Of a stretch of 64,000 bases of DNA, positions 1 through 8,281 are shown piece after piece. Each line of letters begins with the position of its first letter. Position 1 is the first letter of the stretch. Source of the DNA: Sphaerisporangium siamense (GTDB lineage Bacteria > Actinomycetota > Actinomycetes > Streptosporangiales > Streptosporangiaceae); contig NZ_JACHND010000001.1 in the NCBI RefSeq assembly GCF_014205275.1, positions 6,448,001 to 6,512,000 of the forward strand, given 5' to 3'. Under the pieces are notes generated by a model. It worked only from the letters and a program-made list of their open reading frames with translations, had not been told where the DNA came from and did no database searches. Made by a program: the position numbers and the translations under genes.

Positions 1-1863
1 TCGCTCACCTTCCCCGCAGCCGGTGGCCTTTCCTCGGAGACGACCGTCTCGACCAGCGACGACGTCGGTCTGCCGAAGGGTCTGTCGTCCGACTTCGGCG
101 GCGGCTTCACCTACGTCAAGGACACCGGGTACTCCCTCACGGGCAGGCTGTCCTCCCGCAGCCTCGGAAGCACGGCCGGGCTGGTGCGGACCCTGACCTG
201 GGACCCCGCGACGAACGCGCTCACCTCCCTCAAGACCGTCTCCACCATCGGCGCTACGACCCCGGCGACCGTCCAGGAGGATCAGTTCTCCTACGACACG
301 GCCGGATCACCGATCTCGATCCTCGACAAGGCCGCCCCTTCGGGCGGGTCGTCCACTCCCCAGCGGGAGTGTTTCGGCTACGACGCGCGCCGTCGCCTCG
401 CCTCGGCCTTCACCACGACGGATACGTGCGCCGCCGGGCCGAACGGGGCCGGACCGGACCCGTACGAGCTCGCCTACACCTACGACGCGGTGGGCAACAT
501 CCGGTCGGCCACGCAATCGGGTCTTACCGCGACGTACACCTACCCGGCCGCCGGCGCCGGCGCGGTCCGGCCGAACGCCGTGCGGTCGATCACGCGGACG
601 TCGGGCACCGACACCTACGGGTACGACGCGCGAGGCCAGCTGGAATCCCAGACCGTGGGCGGCACCACATCCACCTTCGAGTGGAATGAACTTGGGCGAC
701 CGGCCAAGGTGACGATCGGCGCGAACGTCTCCGAAGAGGTGTACGACGCCGGCGGCAAGCGGCTGATCCGGCGCGAGCCCGGCAAGACGGTTCTCTATCT
801 CGGCGTCATGGAGCTGGAACTCGCCAACGGGCAGGTCACCGCGAAGCGGTACTACCAGGCGCCGGACGGCGGCATCGTGGCCATGCGGACCAGCGGCCGA
901 CCCGATGTCACCTGGCTCCTGGCCGGTCCGGCGGGCAGCGAGGAACTCGCCGTCGACGGCGGCACGGGCACGCTGGACCGGCAGAAGTACCTGCCGTTCG
1001 GGGCGCGGCGCGGGGGACGCGACGCCCTCACGACCACCGACCGCGGCTTCCTCGGAAAGGTCGAGGACGACACGACCGGGCTCGTCGAGCTCGGGGAGCG
1101 TTACTATTCCCCGGCCATCGGCAAGTTCATCAGCACTGATCCGCGGCCGGTCGACGACGGCGCCGAGCCCGCACTCCTCAACCCGTACTCCTACGCCGCC
1201 AACGACCCGCTCAGGTTGTCCGACCCGACGGGCCTGTTCCCCCAGGCGTCCGGCGGCTCCGTCTCCTGTCTTCCCGGGGAGCCGCTGTGCCCGGTGGTCC
1301 TGGAACCCCCGGTGGACGACGTGGAGGAGCGCGCCGCTCTGCAGAGGGAGCGGCAGGAATCCAGCGCGTTGCTGACCGAGTTGAGCACCGGCGGCGCCAC
1401 CCAGCGTGCCTCGGCGGGGAAGACGGCCGGGCTCAAGGAGTGCCAGGGCCTCTCCGACGAGATCTGTCGCATCTTCGTCTACGTGTCGGCGTGGGCCATG
1501 AATCTCACCGGCTCCAGCTACAGCAAAGCCGACGGATGCCCGAAGAAGGGGCGATGCTGGAAGAACGCGATGCGACACTGCATCCAGCAGGTGGCATTGA
1601 CGGACATATGCGGACCCAAGGTCGCTCAGCAGCTCGCCGAGAACCACGAAAAAGGCAACGACATGTCCAAGCCCAAGGTACGGAAGGACACGAAGATCGA
1701 CCGGCACAACAACGCCGTCGCCCAGAAAGCGGCTATGGAGCACCTCGATGAGCTGAGAGCCATCCGCCTCGGTCCCGGTACACGGGACCAGAAGGAAGGC
1801 AGATACTGGGCGTACGTGAAGAACCTCTGCCAGTCTCTGTGGGACTCCAAAGAGCTGCGTTGA
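1..1863 (+). CDS. Rhs/YD-repeat polymorphic toxin, C-terminal part
   Basis: The reading frame is open from base 1, so the N-terminus lies outside the window. Four YD-type repeats are visible (YDTAGSPIS, YDARRRLAS, YDAVGNIRS, YDARGQLES). They are followed by the Rhs core hallmark RYYSPAIGKF...NPYSYAANDP...SDPTGL, which ends near 1232. In this family the core forms a shell around a variable C-terminal toxin. Here the tip (about 1235-1863) changes character and holds NAMRHC (about 1564), ENHEKGND and DRHNNAV (about 1700). This conserved His/Glu/Asn pattern resembles DUF6973-like domains (NAxRH...HE...DxHNN). The toxic activity is not known to me and the domain match is from memory. The small gene directly downstream is the natural immunity candidate. 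Confidence 0.9.
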   Translation, partial: SLTFPAAGGLSSETTVSTSDDVGLPKGLSSDFGGGFTYVKDTGYSLTGRLSSRSLGSTAGLVRTLTWDPATNALTSLKTVSTIGATTPATVQEDQFSYDTAGSPISILDKAAPSGGSSTPQRECFGYDARRRLASAFTTTDTCAAGPNGAGPDPYELAYTYDAVGNIRSATQSGLTATYTYPAAGAGAVRPNAVRSITRTSGTDTYGYDARGQLESQTVGGTTSTFEWNELGRPAKVTIGANVSEEVYDAGGKRLIRREPGKTVLYLGVMELELANGQVTAKRYYQAPDGGIVAMRTSGRPDVTWLLAGPAGSEELAVDGGTGTLDRQKYLPFGARRGGRDALTTTDRGFLGKVEDDTTGLVELGERYYSPAIGKFISTDPRPVDDGAEPALLNPYSYAANDPLRLSDPTGLFPQASGGSVSCLPGEPLCPVVLEPPVDDVEERAALQRERQESSALLTELSTGGATQRASAGKTAGLKECQGLSDEICRIFVYVSAWAMNLTGSSYSKADGCPKKGRCWKNAMRHCIQQVALTDICGPKVAQQLAENHEKGNDMSKPKVRKDTKIDRHNNAVAQKAAMEHLDELRAIRLGPGTRDQKEGRYWAYVKNLCQSLWDSKELR

Positions 1864-1915
1864 GGCCGTGCACGGACCACCAGCAGACTCACCGATCCTC
1901 GAGACAGGCGGCAAG

Positions 1916-2395
1916 ATGCGCACACGAACGGTGAGCACCATCGTCGCGACGGCATTCCTGGTGGTGGCCGCGCTCGCCGTCTTCGCCTTCCTGCGGGCGA
2001 GGACGTTCCTGGACTACGCCTTCCAGAGGCCGGACCCGGCATGCGTCGCGCGAGCGGCCGCGGACAACGAGAGATTGGCCGAGGTCATCGCGCCGCGCCT
2101 GCCTTCGGTTCGTCCTGACGCCATCGAAGGCGGGCACGGTTGTGAGCCTCCGGAAAGGGGTGCGTGGGTGGAGGTCGAACTGCGCGGCACGTCGATCGAG
2201 AAGGCTCTGGGCGGGTTCGCCTCTCCGGCGTGGACGCCCTTGCCCGACGCGAAGATCCGCGAGCAGGCGGAGCCCAGCCAGGACGCCGCGGCGGTCTCGG
2301 GGAAGGTCGACGGTCGCGAGGTGGACGTGTACGCGATCCGAGAACGTTCCGGTGAGGGGCCCGTCACGATCCTGGCGTGGTTCGCGGACGAGTGA
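1916..2395 (+). CDS. small membrane-anchored protein, possible Rhs immunity protein
   Basis: A protein of 159 residues starts at ATG 1916. An AGGCGG-like ribosome site precedes it, and residues 1-4 (MRTR) lead into a hydrophobic segment (about 8-26, VSTIVATAFLVVAALAVFAF). The rest is soluble-looking, with two cysteines and an acidic C-terminus ending WFADE. No family is recognised. It follows the Rhs tip by about 50 bases on the same strand, which is where cognate immunity proteins usually sit. A membrane anchor with an exposed domain would suit neutralising a toxin that enters from outside. An upstream GTG at 1868 would add 16 residues before the hydrophobic segment and is less likely. Confidence 0.7.
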   Translation: MRTRTVSTIVATAFLVVAALAVFAFLRARTFLDYAFQRPDPACVARAAADNERLAEVIAPRLPSVRPDAIEGGHGCEPPERGAWVEVELRGTSIEKALGGFASPAWTPLPDAKIREQAEPSQDAAAVSGKVDGREVDVYAIRERSGEGPVTILAWFADE

Positions 2396-2408
2396 CGTCG
2401 AAGGCGCC

Positions 2409-2432
2409 GCGGGTCCTCCTCGGAGGGCCCGC
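2409..2432. terminator. hairpin after the Rhs operon
   Basis: An 11-base stem (GCGGGTCCTCC / GGAGGGCCCGC) with one mismatch and a two-base loop begins 14 bases after the preceding stop codon. Its place fits a terminator. No T-run follows, as is usual in these genomes. Confidence 0.4.
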
Positions 2433-2464
2433 CCGCGTCCCGCGCGCTTCCCCGGCCGGGCGGG

Positions 2465-2906
2465 TCACGTTCGTGGGTGGGTGTCCAGGCTGAGGGCGAG
2501 CAGGGCGGTCTGGTCCGCGTGGGCCGGTTCGGGCTGGTAGAGGCTCAGACGAGTGGGCGAGTCGTCTAGATACCACAACCTGGTGTCGCATTCTCAGGTC
2601 GCCGACCGCGAGATGGTGGAAGACCTTGTGGCTGGAGCGGCGCGGGCGGACGGGGTGGCCGTCCCACAGGCGGCGGAAGTCGGCGCTGGCCGCCGCGAGT
2701 TCCTCCCGCACCCGGCGCAGGTCGGGGCCGTCCGGATCGGTGCCGGCCCAATGCTGGAGGTTGGCCACGCCGGTGGTCGCCGCGCCCTCCCAGTCCTCCA
2801 GCACCGAGCGCGCGGCCGAGTGCAGGAAGACGTAGCGGACCGTGTTGCGGCGCCGTGCCGGCCACTCGCTCAGCCCCGCGTACAGGGCCAGGCCCTCCGG
2901 CGTTCC
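2465..2906 (-). pseudogene. C-terminal remnant of an MmyB-type XRE regulator
   Basis: The minus strand encodes the sensor (MmyB ligand-binding) half of a regulator: PEGLALYAGL, SEWPARRRNTVRY, VREELAAASADFRRLWDG, RRSSHKVFHHLAVGDLRM. It is closely similar to the intact gene at 11014-11856. The helix-turn-helix half is missing: similarity stops abruptly near 2906, where a dehydrogenase fragment begins. There is also a frameshift near 2575: this copy reads taccacaacctgg where the intact copy reads taccacacctgg, an extra A. After it the original ending (SLYQPEPAHADQ to THPRT, stop at 2465) continues in another frame. This is a dead, truncated paralogue. Confidence 0.85.
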
Positions 2907-3108
2907 CAGGTCGATTTCGCCGACCCCAACTACCTGGCCCGGCCCTACGACCGGTGGCAGGCCTACGGGCAGTCCAAGACCGCCAACGCGCTGTTCGCCC
3001 TGGGCCTGCGCCTCAGGTACGGGGCTCGCGGGAGACTCGCGCAATCATCGCCAACGCGGTCATGCCCGGCGCGGTCGCCACGGGACTCCAGCGGCACCTC
3101 GACACCGC
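2907..3108 (+). pseudogene. short-chain dehydrogenase remnant
   Basis: Two pieces of a short-chain dehydrogenase/reductase lie in different plus-strand frames. The first (about 2910-3030) reads VDFADPNYLARPYDRWQAYG then QSKTANALFALGL, containing the catalytic YxxSK-type motif as YGQSK. The second (about 3037-3105) reads AIIANAVMPGAVATGLQRHL, the usual segment after the active site. The NAD-binding N-terminus is absent and the two pieces need a frameshift to join. MmyB-type regulators are often divergent from such dehydrogenases, so the head-to-head fusion with the regulator remnant suggests a deletion that removed both 5' halves and the shared promoter. Confidence 0.75.
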
Positions 3109-3336
3109 TACGGCGGCACCTACGTGGGCCCGGACGGCGTGAAGTCCGGGGTCTTCGCGCGGCTGGGCTCGGAGTGGGAGGACTACCAGGCGGTGCCCGA
3201 GCGGTACGTGGACGGCGGTGACGTGATCGTCGTCATCGGCAACTACCGCGGCACCTACCGCGCCACCGGCAAGTACATGGACGTCCGCTTCGTCCACGTC
3301 TGGCACTGCGAGGACGGCGTCGCCAAGCGGCGTCGG
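3109..3336 (+). pseudogene. SnoaL-like (NTF2 fold) protein remnant
   Basis: One plus-strand frame reads YGGTYVGPDGVKSGVFARLG, then VDGGDVIVVIGNYRGTY and VRFVHVWHCEDG. This is the second half of a SnoaL/ketosteroid-isomerase-like domain. It has no start of its own: it is joined directly to the dehydrogenase remnant, and after about 3336 the frame turns into low-complexity arginine-rich sequence. Together with the two preceding remnants it makes an 870-base patch of decayed genes. Confidence 0.7.
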
Positions 3337-3386
3337 GCGGGCCTCCCCGGTGTCCGGGTGTCCCGCCGTAGACGTGGACGCCGGAC

Positions 3387-4898
3387 TCAGCCGAGACGGT
3401 CCAGCCATGAGAAGAAGCGGGGGAAGACCCTCCGGGCCGCGTGGTCGGAGAGCATGCCGTGGCCCTCGCCCTCGATGGCGACCCATTCCGATCCGGACGG
3501 CAGGTCGTCCAGGTGGGTGCGGACCGCCTCGGCGGGAATGCGCGGGTCCAGCTCCCCGTGCGCGACGAAGTGCGGCACGGCGGCGAACGGGACATGGTCC
3601 GCGAAGCGGCCGGCCGCCGTCCGCAGGAAGGCCTCGACCTGCGGATGCCCGGACCCGTCGAGATCCGAGGGCCGCAGGAAACCGCCGAGCAGGAACACGC
3701 CCCGCACCTCGGGCGCGATCCGGGCGACACGGCTCGCCAGGTAGCCCCCGTAGCTCATCCCGCCGACCACGACCGGGCCGATCGCGGTCCGGCGCAGCAC
3801 GGTCAACGCGTCGTCCGCGTCGTCCACCCCGTAGCGTCCGGGCAGCGGAGCGCGGACCACGGGATCGATGAGCCCGCTGCCGCGCAGGTTGGGCTGGACG
3901 ACGCGCCAGCCGGCCAATGCCAGGGACTCGGCGAACGGCGACCAGGTCGCCAGGTTCACCCCGTTCGGGCCGCCGTGCAGCAGCAGCACGGTGCCACGCG
4001 CCTGGCCCGGTGGGTCGCGGACCAGGGTGGGCAGGGGGCAGTGCGCCCCCTCGACGACGGTGCAGACGGCGGAGGGCAGGCCGTCGGCGCCCGGCGGGGC
4101 GGGGCTCAGCCGGACCTGTTCCCCGGCGGCCAGCCGCCCCGCCTCGACCAGTTCGAGCCGGCGCGGCTGCCCGGCGGAGGTCCAGCTCAGGCCGACGAGG
4201 TCGCCGTCGGCCCGCACGTCGTCCACCACGATCCCGGCGGGCTCCACCAGGCGGCGCAGCGCCCCGGAGCGTACGTCCCAGGCGTGCGGGACGCGTCCCG
4301 GCCACGTCTCCAGGACCACGACGACCTCGTGCCCGGACAGCCACGGCCCGGCCGAGATCACCGGGCCGTCCCGGTGCGAGACGCCGTCGCGGTCCACGCA
4401 CACGACCCGGCGAGCCCTGCCCTGGCGGAGCAGCAGGGCGATCCGGTCGTGTCCGGGGAACGCGGGCACGACGCACTCGGCCGTCGCTCCGGGCGGCAGC
4501 CGCACCTCCCCGGCGACGGGGTGCGCGACGGCCCGCCCGTCGGGGGTCAGGACCGCGGCGGGCGCGGCGTGCTCCGGTACCGCGCGGACGCCGGCCAGCG
4601 GTATCGGCCGGCTGCTCGCCCGCTCGGCGGCGAGGTCCTGGAACACCTCCGCGACCAGGCGCCCCCCGGTCCACTCCGGGCGGGTGTGCCATCGGGACCC
4701 GCTGGTGAGCCTGGTCCAGCGGCCGTCCGCGAGCAGCGCGAGGTGGCGATCGGACCAGGCGTCGGTGCTGACCACCGGGCCGGCGGGGGTGAGCGCGAAC
4801 GCCGGCCGCGCGGCGTCGAGCTGTGCCCGCCGGAACGGGGCGGGCAGCGGCCCGGTGATCTCCGGCGATCGGTCGGGCAGGGGAACGACGTCCGGCAT
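3387..4898 (-). CDS. S9-type prolyl oligopeptidase-family hydrolase
   Basis: A protein of 503 residues with an N-terminal beta-propeller-like part (about 1-300) and a C-terminal alpha/beta hydrolase domain. The hydrolase part shows the oxyanion motif LLLHGGPNG, the nucleophile elbow GGMSYGGY (Ser), HGELDPRIP (Asp) and EGEGHGM (His). This layout belongs to acyl-peptide hydrolase/prolyl oligopeptidase relatives (S9), which cut short peptides in the cytoplasm. It is the last gene of the putative peptide cluster, 27 bases after the preceding gene, with an AGGAAGG ribosome site. A role in removing a leader peptide or trimming the product is an inference from context. Confidence 0.85.
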   Translation of the reverse strand: MPDVVPLPDRSPEITGPLPAPFRRAQLDAARPAFALTPAGPVVSTDAWSDRHLALLADGRWTRLTSGSRWHTRPEWTGGRLVAEVFQDLAAERASSRPIPLAGVRAVPEHAAPAAVLTPDGRAVAHPVAGEVRLPPGATAECVVPAFPGHDRIALLLRQGRARRVVCVDRDGVSHRDGPVISAGPWLSGHEVVVVLETWPGRVPHAWDVRSGALRRLVEPAGIVVDDVRADGDLVGLSWTSAGQPRRLELVEAGRLAAGEQVRLSPAPPGADGLPSAVCTVVEGAHCPLPTLVRDPPGQARGTVLLLHGGPNGVNLATWSPFAESLALAGWRVVQPNLRGSGLIDPVVRAPLPGRYGVDDADDALTVLRRTAIGPVVVGGMSYGGYLASRVARIAPEVRGVFLLGGFLRPSDLDGSGHPQVEAFLRTAAGRFADHVPFAAVPHFVAHGELDPRIPAEAVRTHLDDLPSGSEWVAIEGEGHGMLSDHAARRVFPRFFSWLDRLG

Positions 4899-4925
4899 CG
4901 TTGCCTTCCTCCACGTGCGTCGCGG

Positions 4926-5645
4926 TCAGGACGGCGTGTACTGCTTCGCCCGCAGCACCACCGGCACGAGACGGTCCCCGACCAGCAGTTCCACCCGTTC
5001 CCCCGGCCGGTGGCTCTCGACCCACGCGTCCAGGTCGTCCAGGCTGCCGAACAGGAAGTCGCCGCAGGAGCGGATGACGTCGCCCGCGCGGACCCCGGCC
5101 AGGTCGGCGGGCGCGCCGACGGCCACGTCCTGCACGAGCATGCCCTCGCCGCGGACGGCTCCGACGGGGATCACCCCCAGCTCGGTGTTGTGCATGGTGT
5201 GGTAGTTCTTCGGCGTTCCGTCCAGGTAGTCGCCGAGCAGCTCCAGGAAGTGGTCCCAGTGGTGCAGGAAGCCGTCGCGCTCGAACCTGCCGTTGCCGTC
5301 CGCGGGGAAGCCGTCCTGCCGCAGCTTCAGGCGGGTGTGCGTCTCCCCCGAATCCGCCGGCACGTCCGTCAGCTCGAACGTCATGCGGATCTCGGCGTCG
5401 CAGGCGATGAGGCGGATCACCAGCTCCAGGCGGCGGAACCGGTCCAGGACCTCGATCCGCCCGCTGTAGGTGGTCGGCATGCGCGCTCCGGCGTCGTACA
5501 GCCAGCACATCGCCGCCCCTTCGCGCTCGGGCATGACACTGGCCACCGTGCCCAGCCAGTGCTCGGCCGCCCCCGGGTCGAAGATGGTCCGCCAGACCCT
5601 CTCCCGGGGGTGCCGCAGCAGGCGCTCCAGGCTGTTGCTCACCAT
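4926..5645 (-). CDS. SRPBCC-PDZ fusion protein
   Basis: A protein of 239 residues. Residues about 1-150 look like an SRPBCC/START-like (AHSA1-type) ligand-binding fold (ERVWRTIFDP, HWLGTVASVMPE, HHWDHFLELLGDYL). Residues about 165-235 look like a PDZ domain (GMLVQDVAVGAPADLAGVRA, GDVIRSCGDFLF, VESHRPGERVELLV). PDZ domains bind C-terminal peptide tails, and SRPBCC folds bind small hydrophobic ligands, so the fusion could hold a peptide product or intermediate. The start has a very strong ribosome site (AAGGAGGACACG before ATG). It lies 13 bases after the exporter gene in the same block. I know of no standard gene with this architecture in peptide biosynthesis. Confidence 0.8.
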   Translation of the reverse strand: MVSNSLERLLRHPRERVWRTIFDPGAAEHWLGTVASVMPEREGAAMCWLYDAGARMPTTYSGRIEVLDRFRRLELVIRLIACDAEIRMTFELTDVPADSGETHTRLKLRQDGFPADGNGRFERDGFLHHWDHFLELLGDYLDGTPKNYHTMHNTELGVIPVGAVRGEGMLVQDVAVGAPADLAGVRAGDVIRSCGDFLFGSLDDLDAWVESHRPGERVELLVGDRLVPVVLRAKQYTPS

Positions 5646-5658
5646 CGTGTCCTCCTTC

Positions 5659-6948
5659 TCATGCTGACTGACCGTCGGCCGGGGGCGGCGTCAGCTCCGC
5701 GACCCGGGACCGCGTGATGGCGACACTGGCGAACACGGCGAGCGCGAACATGATCGCGCCGGCGACCACGAACGACGTGCGCAGCCCGGACAGCGAGGCG
5801 AGGACGCCGCCGAGCAGCGCGCCGAACGGCATCGCCCCGTAGGTGACCAACCGGTGCACGCCGGTGACCCTGCCGAGCAGGTGGTCCGGTGTGCCGGACT
5901 GCCGCAGGGACATCTGGTTGACGTTCCAGATCGCGGCGCCGAGCCCGGCGAGGATCTCACCGGCCGCCGCGAACCACGGGTTCGGCGCCGCGGCGGTGAC
6001 CAGGCACGAGACCCCCGACACGGCCAGCGCCAGCCGGAGGCTGACCGCCGTGCCGACCCACCTGTTGAGCCGCCCGGCCTGCGCCGCGCCGAACAGGGCG
6101 CCGAGAGAGCCCGCCGCGAGCAGCAGGCTGAAGCCGAGGGCGCCGAGGCCGAAGAGCTGCTGGGCGAAGAGCACGAAGATGGCGTTCTGCGCGAGGGACG
6201 CCACGTTGAACAGGCCGGCGATGCCGGTGATCGCCCTCAGCACCGGCTGCCGCCACAGCCAGGAGAAGCCCTCGCCGACGGCCCGCCGCATGCCGCCCTC
6301 GCCGAGGGCGTTTCTGGCCACGTGGTAGTCGCCGCGCATCCTGCGCAGCAGGACGGCGCTGACCAGGAAGGACAGCGCGTCGCCCAGGAAGGGCAGCGCC
6401 CGCGACATGGTGAACAGCAGGCCGCCGAGGGGCGGCCCGACGAAGGACTCCACCGTGTTCCGCGATCCGACCAGCCACGAGTTGGCCCGCTGGATCCGCT
6501 CGGGGTCGTTCGCCACCACCTTGGGCAGCACGGCGGTGCTGGAGCTGTCGAACACGGTGTCGGCGATGGCGATGAGGAAGCCCACCACCATCAGCAGGGC
6601 GATGCCGGCGGACCCCGTCGCCACGGCCACCGCGAGCCCCGCGGTCAGTCCGGCGCGGACCAGATCGCTGATCCACATGGCGCGTTTGCGGTCCCACCGG
6701 TCGGCCATGACGCCCGCGGGCAGGGCGAACAGCAGCCAGGGCAGCCTGCCGACGACGACCACCGACGACACCACGATCGGGTCGCTGGACAGCGAGGCCG
6801 CCAGCAGGGGCAGCGCCGCGGAGGAGATGCCGTTGCCCAGGAGCGAGACGGTCGTCGCCCCCCACAGCATGGGGAAGTCGGGGGCGAGCGCGGACAGGCC
6901 GAACCGGCTCGGCCGGCGCGGACCCGTGTCGCGCAGGGTGTCCGCCAT
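5659..6948 (-). CDS. MFS efflux transporter
   Basis: A protein of 429 residues with about twelve hydrophobic segments, of the EntS-like MFS_3 type. The loop motif AGVMADRWDRKRAM between segments 2 and 3 is the MFS signature. Other visible parts are DTVFDSSSTAVLPKVV and SWLVGSRNTVESFVGPPLGG. Such proteins export small molecules with proton antiport. The start overlaps the stop of the JmjC gene (TGATG), with AAGGAC six bases upstream; an alternative ATG lies one codon earlier. Within the block it is the natural product exporter. Confidence 0.9.
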   Translation of the reverse strand: MADTLRDTGPRRPSRFGLSALAPDFPMLWGATTVSLLGNGISSAALPLLAASLSSDPIVVSSVVVVGRLPWLLFALPAGVMADRWDRKRAMWISDLVRAGLTAGLAVAVATGSAGIALLMVVGFLIAIADTVFDSSSTAVLPKVVANDPERIQRANSWLVGSRNTVESFVGPPLGGLLFTMSRALPFLGDALSFLVSAVLLRRMRGDYHVARNALGEGGMRRAVGEGFSWLWRQPVLRAITGIAGLFNVASLAQNAIFVLFAQQLFGLGALGFSLLLAAGSLGALFGAAQAGRLNRWVGTAVSLRLALAVSGVSCLVTAAAPNPWFAAAGEILAGLGAAIWNVNQMSLRQSGTPDHLLGRVTGVHRLVTYGAMPFGALLGGVLASLSGLRTSFVVAGAIMFALAVFASVAITRSRVAELTPPPADGQSA

Positions 6949-8279
6949 CATCGGTCCTTTCTGTCGGGCGCACCGGCCGGGAAGGGTCCGGGCGCGAGGT
7001 CGAGTCGCAGCAGGCCGTGCCGGAGCAACTCGGCCACCAGTTCGCGGCCCTCGCCGGCGGACGGCCCGCCTTCGCCGGAGGCCGCGCGGACCAGTTCGTC
7101 CACCCGCCATGGGGTACGGGCGAGCAGCCGCCGCACCAGGGGGGCGCAGACGGCGTCGAAGTCGTAGCGCTTGCCGGCGGACACCAGGACGCACCGGCGG
7201 CCGTCCTCCTGGAGGGCCACCGGCCGGGGCGCGGCCAGCACCACGACGGCGTCCGGCGGGCAGTCGCCGGCCTGCCCGGCCGCCGCGTACGGCAGCGCGT
7301 GCCGGGGCCTGGCCTGCGCCCGCCCGTCCCGTTCCGCGACGTACCGGCGCAGCCCGTCCTCGGTGAGCAGGGCGCCGATCTCCTCCCGCAGCACCGACAG
7401 CCGGCCCGCCGTTTCGTCGTCCCACCCGGTGAGGGGCAGGTCGGAGCGCGCCTCCGGGAGGCGGCGCTGCCGTTCGACCACCCACTTCAGGAAGTCCTCG
7501 ACCACCGGCCGCCGGAAACCGACGGTGAGGTGGACGGTGGTGCCGCCGACCGGCCGGACGGCGTGCCAGTGGCCGCGCGGCACGTACAACGCCTCGCCCT
7601 CGCACAGCTCGAACTGCCGCAGGGGGGCCGGGGGGCATTGGTTGAGGGGCTCGTCGCCGGGGAGCGGCACGGGACGGCCGGCGCCGAACAGCTGCCATTC
7701 CTTGCGGCCGTAGATCTGCAGGATGAGCCCGTCATGGTCGTCCCAGTGCGGGTCGAAGGCGCCGACCTCCCCCCACGAGGCGTAGAGGTTGACGAACACC
7801 TCCGCGCGCAGGTCGTGTTCGAGGGCTTCGGCGAGGTCCCGTACCGCCGGGACGGCCTCGTCGACCGAGCCGAAGACCAGCGTCGCGCCTTCGCGCAGCC
7901 GGGCGTGCAGTTTCGTGCTGCTGACCCGGAGCGCGGGTTCCCTGCCGACGCCGCGGCCCGGGATCGGCTCGACGTAGGACGACGGAGGCAGCGACTTGTT
8001 CGCCTTGGCCACCTGCATGCGCAGCGGCCAGGCCCGGTGGCCGTCGAGCAGCCGGTTGAGCTCGTCCCAGGGCAGCAGGTGGTGGAAGCGGTCCGGCTCG
8101 CCGGTGTCGTGGTAGCAGTCCCTCCCCCAGTACCGGTCGAGGAACCGTTCACCGGTCACGGTGGCGAGAACGCGGTCCAGCGCGTGGCCGTCCGCGCCGG
8201 TGTCGCCGGGGTTCGGCCCCGTCAGGTCGGACAGGGGGTCCAGCTCCCCGACCGTGAGCAGCCTGCGTTTCTCTGCCAT
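6948..8279 (-). CDS. JmjC/cupin-4 Fe(II) 2-oxoglutarate hydroxylase
   Basis: A protein of 443 residues of the RoxA/NO66-like JmjC class. The iron triad is visible: H178 and D180 in DPHWDDHDG, and H239 in YVPRGHWHAV. K194 in QIYGRKEW is a likely 2-oxoglutarate-side residue. These enzymes hydroxylate side chains of proteins or peptides. The C-terminal part (about 365-435: CVLVSAGKRYDF, LVRRLLARTPWRVDELV, ELLRHGLLRLD) has the look of a winged helix, which in peptide-modifying enzymes can act as a leader-recognition element; that reading is an inference. The start ATG follows GGGGGTGA, two bases after the stop of the TPR gene, so translation is probably coupled. Confidence 0.88.
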   Translation of the reverse strand: MAEKRRLLTVGELDPLSDLTGPNPGDTGADGHALDRVLATVTGERFLDRYWGRDCYHDTGEPDRFHHLLPWDELNRLLDGHRAWPLRMQVAKANKSLPPSSYVEPIPGRGVGREPALRVSSTKLHARLREGATLVFGSVDEAVPAVRDLAEALEHDLRAEVFVNLYASWGEVGAFDPHWDDHDGLILQIYGRKEWQLFGAGRPVPLPGDEPLNQCPPAPLRQFELCEGEALYVPRGHWHAVRPVGGTTVHLTVGFRRPVVEDFLKWVVERQRRLPEARSDLPLTGWDDETAGRLSVLREEIGALLTEDGLRRYVAERDGRAQARPRHALPYAAAGQAGDCPPDAVVVLAAPRPVALQEDGRRCVLVSAGKRYDFDAVCAPLVRRLLARTPWRVDELVRAASGEGGPSAGEGRELVAELLRHGLLRLDLAPGPFPAGAPDRKDR

Positions 8280-8281
8280 GA

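Noticed and set aside
3013-5508. Very long open frame opposite the S9-peptidase and SRPBCC-PDZ genes
   Set aside because: Its product is almost pure Arg/Gly/Ala/Pro, without domains. It is the mirror image of genuine genes in very GC-rich DNA.
5854-7167. Plus-strand open frame opposite the MFS gene
   Set aside because: Composition is Gln/Gly/Arg-rich with no hydrophobic segments, whereas the minus strand gives a perfect transporter.
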